Shown here in pieces: positions 7,449 through 15,069 of a stretch of DNA of 19,320 bases. The notes beneath the pieces were generated by a model. It made no database searches and was not told where the DNA came from. It worked only from the letters and a program-made list of their open reading frames with translations. Both the position numbers and the translations under genes were made by a program. Within the stretch, counting starts at the first letter, position 1. Every line of letters starts with the position of its first letter. Source of the DNA: Planctomycetaceae bacterium (GTDB taxonomy: Bacteria > Planctomycetota > Planctomycetia > Planctomycetales > Planctomycetaceae); NCBI GenBank assembly GCA_947463775.1, contig CANHVD010000025.1, positions 1 through 19,320 of the forward strand, in the 5' to 3' direction.

Positions 7449-9122
7449 ATGAGGGCTGATGAATTGGGTTGCGGCCGGCAAGTGAAGTCCGTCACATCGC
7501 AGAATGTCATGCACAATGATCGTATGAGACAACAAGGCAGCCTGACAATTCAGAACTATTCCGTTGGTTCGACCCCCGTTTCCATTCAGGAACTGGCGGT
7601 TCGATATCAAATGGAACTCGTGGACCTTGAGAACTTCGAGGTCGATCGTGAGTTGCTGGCGTTGTTTCCCAGCCAGGATCTGTTTCGGGAGTCGATTCTT
7701 CCCCTGAAGCAGACCGGCAACCGGGTCCAGGTTGCAATCGCGGATCCGCTGAATCTTCAGGCGGTAGATGAGCTGACATCCCGAACGGGAATCTATCTGG
7801 ACAGTGTGCTGGCCTGCGGCGAGCAGATTCAGCGGCAGCTGAAAAAGTGTCTGGGCGTCGGTGGAGGCACCGTCCAGGAACTGGTGGCCATGTCAGTGGA
7901 CGACGTTGAAGCGTTGCAGGCCGCGGCCGGCGACGAGATCGACAATGCGTCTCAGGCATCGTCTGTGGTGAAGCTGGTGAATGAGCTGATACTGGAAGCC
8001 GTTGAACAGCGAGCCAGTGACGTTCATATTGAACCCGATGAAGATGATCTGAGCGTCCGTTATCGGGTTGACGGAATGTTGCGGATACAGCCGATGCCGC
8101 CGGAGATCCAGCGATTCCGAGCAGCGATCGTCAGCCGCCTGAAGATTATGGCGAAGCTGAATATTGCCGAGAGACGTTTGCCTCAGGACGGACGAATTCG
8201 CTTGTCTGTGCGTGGCCGTGACATTGATGTCCGTGTTTCGATCATCCCGATGCTGCATGGTGAAGGCGTGGTGATGCGTCTTCTGGACAAGTCGCGATCA
8301 GTACTCAGTCTTGATGCGGTACAGTTCCCCAAACAGATTCGTGCGACATGGGAACAGTTGATTCGCCGACCTCACGGACTATTGCTGGTCACCGGACCGA
8401 CTGGAAGTGGAAAGACGACGACGCTCTACAGTTCCTTGTGCGAGATTCGCAGGCCGGATCTGAAAATCATTACCGTTGAAGATCCGGTCGAATACAACCT
8501 GAAGCAGATCAGTCAGATTCAGGTCCAGAGCCAGATTGGTCTGACGTTTGCGGCCGGACTTCGCAGTATTCTGCGACATGACCCGGATGTTGTTCTGATC
8601 GGAGAAATTCGCGATGCAGAAACGGCCACCAGTGCGATCCAAGCATCGCTGACCGGACATCTTGTGTTAAGTACAATTCATACCAACGATGCCCCGAGCG
8701 CGTTTACGCGGTTGGTCGATATGGGCATCGAGCCGTACCTTGTTTCCAGTACCGTGGAAGGTATCCTGGCACAGCGGCTGGTGCGGCGATTGTGTGCAGC
8801 CTGTTGTGTCGAGCACGCTCCGAATGCGGATGAGCTCCCGCCGGATTTGTGCATGCAGACGGGACATTCTCTCCGTAGAGCCGTTGGATGTCGCGCCTGT
8901 AATCAGACGGGTTATTCGGGGCGGATCGCGATCTTCGAATTGCTGACCGCCAACAGTCCCATTCGCCGACTCTGTATTGATCAGGCACCGGCGAGTTTGA
9001 TTCGAGACGCCGCGGTGGAGCAGGGCATGCAGACGCTCCGCCAGATGGGCTGGCAACGAGTTCTCGCTGGGGAAACATCGCTTGATGAGCTTGTCCGAGT
9101 CTGTCCGGTTGAGAACGACTAA
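7449..9122 (+). CDS. gspE: Type II secretion ATPase GspE
   Basis: This is a 557-residue secretion ATPase that powers pseudopilus assembly at the cytoplasmic face. It has an N-terminal MshEN/GspE_N domain (about residues 30-130), then the catalytic core: Walker A GPTGSGKTT at 316-324, the Asp box IITVEDPVEY, Walker B DVVLIGEIRD and the His box TGHLVLSTIHTNDA. A tetracysteine zinc site is present, with CAAC at 449-452 and CRAC at 481-484, just before the TGYSGR motif. These are the signatures of GspE/PilB/PulE proteins. The start is uncertain: ATG at 7449 has no clear ribosome binding site, and in-frame ATGs at 7509 and 7524 would also keep the whole domain. It follows gspK by 67 bases on the same strand and runs convergently into gspD, 48 bases away. 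Assignment as GspE rather than PilB relies on its gsp neighbours. Confidence 0.93.
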   Translation: MRADELGCGRQVKSVTSQNVMHNDRMRQQGSLTIQNYSVGSTPVSIQELAVRYQMELVDLENFEVDRELLALFPSQDLFRESILPLKQTGNRVQVAIADPLNLQAVDELTSRTGIYLDSVLACGEQIQRQLKKCLGVGGGTVQELVAMSVDDVEALQAAAGDEIDNASQASSVVKLVNELILEAVEQRASDVHIEPDEDDLSVRYRVDGMLRIQPMPPEIQRFRAAIVSRLKIMAKLNIAERRLPQDGRIRLSVRGRDIDVRVSIIPMLHGEGVVMRLLDKSRSVLSLDAVQFPKQIRATWEQLIRRPHGLLLVTGPTGSGKTTTLYSSLCEIRRPDLKIITVEDPVEYNLKQISQIQVQSQIGLTFAAGLRSILRHDPDVVLIGEIRDAETATSAIQASLTGHLVLSTIHTNDAPSAFTRLVDMGIEPYLVSSTVEGILAQRLVRRLCAACCVEHAPNADELPPDLCMQTGHSLRRAVGCRACNQTGYSGRIAIFELLTANSPIRRLCIDQAPASLIRDAAVEQGMQTLRQMGWQRVLAGETSLDELVRVCPVEND

Positions 9123-9170
9123 AGTCGATGATCCGCCAGCAGCCTGTTGATTGAGTCAGTCAGCGTCCAG

Positions 9171-11768
9171 CTACGGATTACTTTTCGCTGTCGGCTTTTT
9201 ACTGAACCCTAGTCCGCGGAAATTTGGCGATTTGCTCCAGAATCCAGGCTTTGCTGAACCCTTTTCTTTGCTTTGTTCCTGAGCCGCTTTGCGAACCTGA
9301 CTGTTTGCGTGTCCGGTTTGTCCGCCGGCATTCTGCACAGGCACATAGGGTTGCCCCGCCACCGTTTGGCGCGAGCCGGTCTGGTGTGATGCCTGGCGAA
9401 TGCTGCTTGAGTGGCCAACGGATGGCACTTTGCTGCGACTGGCAGGATTTACTTCGATCGACTGCCCGGATGGGATTGAACCTGAAGGCATCGGTTGGAA
9501 CTCCGATTCGGAAGGCATGTCGACTGGATGCTCCATCGTGCCTTGTTGGGCAGGCAACATAAACTGTGATTCCGCAGGAGCACCATAAGTTCCGGTGAGG
9601 TTGTCGCCAAAGCTGAAAGCTTCAGCAGGCATATTGATCAGTCCGGCTTCACGTGCCTTCAGTAAGTCTGCGTGTCCATCGTGTTCCAGAACGGTGGGAG
9701 TCAGAAAGACCAGCAGCTCTTTTCGCTTGTGTCGGTTTAGGTCGTAACGGAAGAGTCGACCAATGAACGGTATATCGCCCAGCCATGGGACTTTGCGAAC
9801 CACCACTGTCTGATCGTTAGTGATCATTCCGCCAAGCACAATGGTCTGTCCCGACTGTATGCTGACCGTCGTATCTGCGGTTGTTATGTCCTTGATTGGC
9901 GCTTCAATCACATTCCCGTTGGTTGCATCTGTGAAGATGGGAACACCAGTTCCTGGTGCAAGATTGAAGGCACTTTTCTCTGCGTTAACGTCGAGCTGCA
10001 CGCGACCGTCCGGGCTGATGCGAGGTGTGACCTTCAGGATGATACCTGCCTGATCCTGGCGAATCACCGGGTTTGCACTGCCGACCGGAGTGATGGCGAC
10101 ACCGTCAACCACTGGAACCTGCTGGCCAATCTGAATAAAGGCTTCGTGGTTTTCGACGGCTCTGACCTGCGGGCGGCTCAAAACATCAATATTGAAGTGA
10201 GCATCGAGTGCTCTCAAAAGCAGATTGACGGATTCAGAGCCGGCGGAGAGGACAAGGCCACCGAAGCCCAGATCACCGTTCACGCGTCCTACACCGAAGT
10301 TTGAAAGACCCTGCGGACCAATCCGATTTGGATTGGCTGCAATATTGTTGCCAAGCGGCTGGTTGTTGAAATTGAATCCTGGTGCCGCTGTCTGTGACAG
10401 AATATTTTGATTAGTTGTCTGAACTCCGTTCGGAGCTGTTGTTGTTTGCGAAATCGTCACGATTTTGTCAACGACGCTGCGATCAAACAGTACGGAGTCC
10501 TGAAAGCCCAGCTCAACGCCCAGTTCGTTCGTATTTCCCAGTTCAACCTCAACCAACAGAGCCTGCACCAGAACTTCGCGAGGTGCGCGGTCAAGGTCTT
10601 CGATAATCCGTTGAAGTGTTCCCATTTCCTCTGCGGAGCCTCGAACCAGCAAGCTGTTCGTTGTCTTCTCTGCCACTACTCGCTGGCTGGCGTCGCCGGA
10701 GCTCATGCTGACCATACTTCCGTCGGCCCCAGTTCCACCGGGGCTGGAGTTCTGGTTCAGAAAGTCAGTGATCGCCTTTGCGACATCCTCAGCCTGCGCA
10801 TGTCGGAGTTGATAAACCAGAGCCTGGCCGTCACTGGCGGCGACTCCGGAACCCAGCAGCAAGTCCCGCATTCTGCGCAGATAACTGCCCGTGTCGGTAA
10901 CGATCACTCGGCCGGAGTTCGTCAGAGCCTTGACCTGTCCCAGAGGACTTTGCAGCAGCTTGATTTCTTCAACAGCCTGCACAGGGTCGGTGTGTCGCAG
11001 CGGGATGGCGACGCTTGCCAATTCATTTCGACCCAATGAGTCGATCATGTGAATTGGAATGAAAGGAATCATGTTGTCGGGAATCTGCCCACTGGCGTCT
11101 GAAAGAGTCAGGCGATTTCCATCGCGGACCAGGATCTGTCCGCTGGCGAGCAAGTAGTCATTGAAGATGTCAATCGTTTCCGTTGCGGAGTAGAGATTCT
11201 CGTCATAGTACGTGAAGTCTCCAGCGGGCTCAGAAATGGCTTGCAACGTGAATCCGGCATCCTTCGCAAATGTGCGCAGCACCGTGCCCCATGGAGCCCC
11301 ATGAAAATTAAACGACCATTGACGCTCTGCAGGCAGACCTGGATTTCCATTGATGGCGTCCTGAGCTGGCGCGAGGTCGATCTGAGAATTGTAATTGTTA
11401 AAACGAGGGTCGTTGATTCCCGGGAGTGCGGGCATAGTGTCAGGAAACGCCTGATTGTGTCCAGGAGATGCGTCTGCTGGCAGAGAGTCACTTAATTGCA
11501 CTTGTGAAATCGGGCTGACCGGAGACGGCGGTCGGAGTTGCATAGCCGAAGGTTTATGGGGGCGATTTCCCGCGGTCGCTGGCATCCCGGCTGAAGAAAC
11601 TCCGTATCGGCCAGCAAAACTATGTCCTCCAATACCTGATTGAGGCGCTGACTGTCCCGAGTGAGAACGGATCCGTCCATCCTGAGCTGTCGCGGGTACG
11701 ACCATGAGTTGTGCCAGCAGAAGCAGCACAATCGCGGGTACTCGGGCAGTATTCAGGCACGGAGACAA
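9171..11768 (-). CDS. gspD: Type II secretion outer-membrane secretin GspD
   Basis: This is an 865-residue secretin that forms the outer-membrane exit channel. A signal peptide is visible at residues 1-28 (VPAIVLLLLAQLMVVPATAQ). The start appears to be TTG at 11768-11766: the upstream frame is closed by TGA at 11804-11802 with no ATG or GTG between, and later starts would lose the signal sequence. A Pro/Ser-rich stretch (30-148) precedes the N0 domain (about 150-222), two ring domains (about 250-306 and 317-395) and the secretin core (about 398-695). The secretin signature KVPWLGDIPFIGRLFR is at 659-674, followed by KELLVFLTPTVLE. An unusually long polar tail of about 170 residues (696-865), rich in Ser, Gln, Gly and Lys, follows and ends in a basic stretch. 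It lies opposite gspE and away from gspI-K, so it needs its own promoter. Confidence 0.93.
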   Translation of the reverse strand: MSPCLNTARVPAIVLLLLAQLMVVPATAQDGRIRSHSGQSAPQSGIGGHSFAGRYGVSSAGMPATAGNRPHKPSAMQLRPPSPVSPISQVQLSDSLPADASPGHNQAFPDTMPALPGINDPRFNNYNSQIDLAPAQDAINGNPGLPAERQWSFNFHGAPWGTVLRTFAKDAGFTLQAISEPAGDFTYYDENLYSATETIDIFNDYLLASGQILVRDGNRLTLSDASGQIPDNMIPFIPIHMIDSLGRNELASVAIPLRHTDPVQAVEEIKLLQSPLGQVKALTNSGRVIVTDTGSYLRRMRDLLLGSGVAASDGQALVYQLRHAQAEDVAKAITDFLNQNSSPGGTGADGSMVSMSSGDASQRVVAEKTTNSLLVRGSAEEMGTLQRIIEDLDRAPREVLVQALLVEVELGNTNELGVELGFQDSVLFDRSVVDKIVTISQTTTAPNGVQTTNQNILSQTAAPGFNFNNQPLGNNIAANPNRIGPQGLSNFGVGRVNGDLGFGGLVLSAGSESVNLLLRALDAHFNIDVLSRPQVRAVENHEAFIQIGQQVPVVDGVAITPVGSANPVIRQDQAGIILKVTPRISPDGRVQLDVNAEKSAFNLAPGTGVPIFTDATNGNVIEAPIKDITTADTTVSIQSGQTIVLGGMITNDQTVVVRKVPWLGDIPFIGRLFRYDLNRHKRKELLVFLTPTVLEHDGHADLLKAREAGLINMPAEAFSFGDNLTGTYGAPAESQFMLPAQQGTMEHPVDMPSESEFQPMPSGSIPSGQSIEVNPASRSKVPSVGHSSSIRQASHQTGSRQTVAGQPYVPVQNAGGQTGHANSQVRKAAQEQSKEKGSAKPGFWSKSPNFRGLGFSKKPTAKSNP

Positions 11769-12410
11769 TTCAGATTCCCACTTCGTCGAGAAGGTTTTGG
11801 ATCAGAGCATAAGAGGCCCCGGGGAAGTACCCCAGGTTCTCTGATCGATACCATCGGCGCTTTCGTCGGCCAAACTGGATGAGGTTCAGGATTTGGGCTC
11901 AAGTATTTTCGAAGTGGTTTCTGAATTCACTGGATCGGCCGTTTCTGCTGGTTCATATGCCGGCTGGTTACACGATCCATGATGTTTTTTGAGGTGGGGG
12001 TGGAGGCCGATCATCGCGTCTGTTTGTCCTGTCGTGGCGGTGCGTCAGTGCTGTTTCTCGTCATGCCTCCGTACGGGAAAGACAGTCACGATCGACTTCT
12101 CGGCAGCTCTTCCGAATAGAACGATTTGATGCAATTGCTCAACACTGGTTGCGGACTAATTCTGCCTCTGCAGAGCACGCGGGGGGACCTTCAGATTTTG
12201 GTTTACGGTGATTCACATTTGTTGCGATTTGGCACAGGCCAACTTCAGGACTCCGGACAACAGAAACTTTGAAAGGAGTGACCAGGAACTACTCTCTTCA
12301 GATCGACGAAACGCTGCAATGCCGGGTTCCCCCCGAGCAACAACTCTTCTCTTGCGGTGCAAGTGTATTGCATCGGCAGTAGTCCGTCTCAACGAGGAGT
12401 GATAGGTTCG
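11769..12410. other. Divergent intergenic region between gspD and the peroxidase
   Basis: These about 640 bases lie between the divergent gspD and peroxidase genes. I found no believable protein gene; the open frames here are short, lack family features or have poor starts. Small GC-rich inverted elements occur near 11815-11832. The region presumably holds both promoters, but no element was strong enough to name. Confidence 0.5.
12394..12399 (+). promoter_or_regulatory. Ribosome binding site that supports the ATG at 12411
   Basis: GAGGAG lies 11 bases before the ATG at 12411, with a second weak AGG closer to it. It favours this start over the in-frame GTG 54 bases upstream, and the resulting protein begins with a proper signal peptide. 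Confidence 0.55.
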
Positions 12411-14927
12411 ATGTTGAATCTCCTGAAAGTAGACTTCCTTCAGCGAGTCCGACTCGCTGGACTGTCGAGAGTGCTGGCTGCTGCAACAGCACTGATCCTG
12501 GCTCAAACTGCCTCCGCGACCAATCCGGGAAATGCTGTTCGTGACGGCCTATTCCTTTTCGGCAATCCAACCGCACCGTTCAAGACTTACTCGACGGGAC
12601 AGTCCTTTGGAGATTGGAAAGTCGAAGCCGGTAATATTGACGTCAGCGTTCGTGAGTTCACCTACCCGGAGAATGCTTCGAACTCTGTGGATCTGAATGG
12701 TACGGCGTCCGGCCTGATTAGTCAGATCATGAAAACGGTTCCCGGCAAGACCTATACTGTACGGTTCATGATGTCCGGCAATTGGGACGGGGGAAAGGGA
12801 AAGTTCGGACTGGAACTGAAGGCTGGCCCAATGACAAGGAGATTGAGCATTGACCGACCAGCAGGCTGGTCAAAGACCAACATGAAGTGGAAAGAAATGT
12901 CTTATCCTTTCGTTGCGACCAGCAACGCGACGAAGATTTCTTTTCGCTCTACAACACCGGGTAACGGAGGTGTGGTCATCGCGGCTGTTGAGGCAGAAAC
13001 TCCGGTTGATCCGCCTAATGCTTTGGAGACGATTCCGGTCCCAACTCCTCCGGACCTGCAAAACTACATCGCCGACAAGAGTGCAGCCATCGCTTTGGGT
13101 AAAGCACTTTTCTGGGACATGCAGACTGGAAGTGATGGAAAGACGGCCTGTGCTACATGTCACTGGCATGCAGGTGCGGATGTTCGCACGAAGAATACTC
13201 TTAATCCCGGGGCTCCTGGCAGCACCTTTGGTCATCAGACAGACGCAGGCCCGGCGTTGGCTGCTGATGCCTTGGCCAACTTCCCAGGTGTTAATCTGAA
13301 GCTCGAGCCGGGCGACTTTCCGTTTCATCGTCTTCAGACAATGGACTTACCGGAAAGCAACGACAATCCTGTCATCTTCGACTCAAAGAAGGTTGTCGGT
13401 TCGCAGGGCGTTGTGAGCAAGCAATTCCAGGGTATCGTCGAGGGCAATCCGGTTGACGATGGCATCACGACGGTTCATCCCGTCTTTAATCTTGATGGCA
13501 CGAACGTTCGTCAGGTCACAGGGCGAAACGCTCCGACAACGATTAATGCGATCTTCTTTGACAGAAGCTTCTGGGATGGCCGGGCCAATCGCTACTTCAA
13601 CGGAGTGAATCCATTTGGCGATCTGGATCCTGATGCACGAGTCCTGAAGTCGACTACAACGCAGAAGGCGACCACCAAAATCACTGGTTACAAATGGGTT
13701 CTTAAGCGAATTGGCTGGTGGTGCTATTGGGCCTACGAGCCTCAAACGACAACCACGAATGAGACCGTCGCATCCCTTGAGCCTGTCAGCATTCTCATCG
13801 ACAACGGAGCACTGGCTTCACAGGCTGTTGGCCCGCCGAACAACAGTGTCGAAATGTCATGGGACGGTCGTACGTTCAAAGAACTTGGCCGAAAGATGTT
13901 TTCGTTGCGACCTTTGGCACAGCAGGCGGTTCATGAGAATGACAGCGTTCTGGGAAGTATGAAGGACGCCAGCGGTCGTGGCTTGAAGAGCGAGCAGAGC
14001 TATGCTGCTCTGGTCAAAGCTGCTTTCAAGCCGGAATGGTGGTCCGGCACAACCTTGACGTCCGATGGGTACACACACATGGAAGCCAACTTCTCCCTGT
14101 ATTGGGGGCTGGCAATCATGATGTATGAATCAACACTGGTTTCAGATGACACTCCGTTTGACCGTTATCGCAAGGGTGACAGCGGAGCACTGACAGAAGA
14201 CGCGAAACGCGGACTGCAGATCTTCTTGAATGAAGGCAAGTGCATTAATTGCCATGGTGGTCCTGAGTTTGCGGGTGCAACAGTCAGCCAGCTCCGTGGG
14301 GTACTCAGCAATGATGGCCCGATTGAGCTTATGCCGATGGCTGTCGGTTCAGCATTCTACGACGGAGGTTTCTACAACATCGGAGTCAGGCAGACCGAGG
14401 AAGACATTGCGGTAGGTGCCTCACATCCTCAGTTTGGTCCGCTGTCGTATTCAAAACAGAAGCAAAATGGTCGTAACGTCGTTGGTATTGATGTTCCGGG
14501 TGGGGCACGTATTGCGGTGAATGGAGCATTCAAGACTCCAACTCTGCGAAATATTGAACTGACCGGACCGTACTTCCACAATGGTGGTACCAAGAATCTT
14601 CTGGAAGTCGTTGAGTTCTATGTGCGAGGCGCCGACTTCAAGAAGACGAACATCAAAGATCTGGATCCGGACGTCGGAGGAATTCCTGAACTTCAGGGAA
14701 ACAAGCCTGATCAGTTAGCTCTGGTTGAGTTCATGAAACATCTCACCGATGAACGCGTAAAGTTCCGAAAGGCGCCGTTTGATCATCCGGAAATTGTTCT
14801 TCCAAATGGTCACTCAGGAGTTGAGAACGGGGTGGCATTGGACAACAACTTTGTCCTGCCAGCCGTTGGACGTGAGGGCGGAGAACCGTTCATGTCGTTC
14901 GAAGAGGCTCTGGAAACCGGTTATTGA
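12411..14927 (+). CDS. Secreted DUF642/choice-of-anchor-type domain fused to di-heme cytochrome c peroxidase (CcpA/MauG type)
   Basis: This is an 838-residue protein. Residues 1-36 form a signal peptide (cleavage likely after TASA), so it acts outside the cytoplasm. Residues about 38-205 resemble the DUF642/choice-of-anchor C beta-sandwich: GDWKVEAGNIDV, SVDLNGTASGLISQ, then TVPGKTYTVRFMMSGNW and a final strand with FRSTTPGNGG. The rest is a di-heme peroxidase: ALGKALFWD followed by heme-binding CATCH at 247-251, the FFDRSFWDGRANRYF segment, a second heme motif CINCH at 611-615 inside GLQIFLNEGKCINCHGGPEF, and the closing TPTLRNIELTGPYFHNGG block. Such enzymes reduce hydrogen peroxide or oxidise a protein-bound or small substrate. 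Between the hemes is an aromatic insertion (WVLKRIGWWCYWAYEP). The gene stands alone and ends at a strong terminator. Its electron donor and substrate are unknown. Confidence 0.88.
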   Translation: MLNLLKVDFLQRVRLAGLSRVLAAATALILAQTASATNPGNAVRDGLFLFGNPTAPFKTYSTGQSFGDWKVEAGNIDVSVREFTYPENASNSVDLNGTASGLISQIMKTVPGKTYTVRFMMSGNWDGGKGKFGLELKAGPMTRRLSIDRPAGWSKTNMKWKEMSYPFVATSNATKISFRSTTPGNGGVVIAAVEAETPVDPPNALETIPVPTPPDLQNYIADKSAAIALGKALFWDMQTGSDGKTACATCHWHAGADVRTKNTLNPGAPGSTFGHQTDAGPALAADALANFPGVNLKLEPGDFPFHRLQTMDLPESNDNPVIFDSKKVVGSQGVVSKQFQGIVEGNPVDDGITTVHPVFNLDGTNVRQVTGRNAPTTINAIFFDRSFWDGRANRYFNGVNPFGDLDPDARVLKSTTTQKATTKITGYKWVLKRIGWWCYWAYEPQTTTTNETVASLEPVSILIDNGALASQAVGPPNNSVEMSWDGRTFKELGRKMFSLRPLAQQAVHENDSVLGSMKDASGRGLKSEQSYAALVKAAFKPEWWSGTTLTSDGYTHMEANFSLYWGLAIMMYESTLVSDDTPFDRYRKGDSGALTEDAKRGLQIFLNEGKCINCHGGPEFAGATVSQLRGVLSNDGPIELMPMAVGSAFYDGGFYNIGVRQTEEDIAVGASHPQFGPLSYSKQKQNGRNVVGIDVPGGARIAVNGAFKTPTLRNIELTGPYFHNGGTKNLLEVVEFYVRGADFKKTNIKDLDPDVGGIPELQGNKPDQLALVEFMKHLTDERVKFRKAPFDHPEIVLPNGHSGVENGVALDNNFVLPAVGREGGEPFMSFEEALETGY

Positions 14928-14958
14928 TCCGAGTTGTTCCGAACGTCAGATTTGCCCG

Positions 14959-14992
14959 AAAGGTGCCCATTGCAAAGGTGGGCACCTTTTTT
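14959..14992 (+). terminator. Rho-independent terminator after the peroxidase gene
   Basis: A perfect 11-base stem (14959-14969 with 14979-14989, arm AAAGGTGCCCA) with a nine-base loop runs into six Ts (14987-14992). It begins 32 bases past the peroxidase stop. It may also catch fhcB transcripts coming from the other side, though the T-run is weaker in that direction. Confidence 0.9.
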
Positions 14993-15069
14993 GTGGTGCC
15001 CGCCCCAGAGGTTGACGGTCAGACTATTCAAGCATAGCTGTTCTCAGAGCTACACGTCAGGACCGCGAG

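Noticed and set aside
10407..11039. Long plus-strand open frame of 210 codons opposite gspD
   Set aside because: It is antisense to the well-supported ring and secretin domains of gspD, shows no recognisable motif and has a composition expected from a reverse-strand shadow.
12229..12245. Sigma-54 promoter-like TGGCAC upstream of the peroxidase
   Set aside because: The TGGCAC half is present, but the TTGC half at the required spacing is missing.
12276..12377. Small GTG-started frame of 33 codons after AAAGGAG
   Set aside because: The purine-rich site touches the start codon with no spacing, and the peptide has no recognisable feature.
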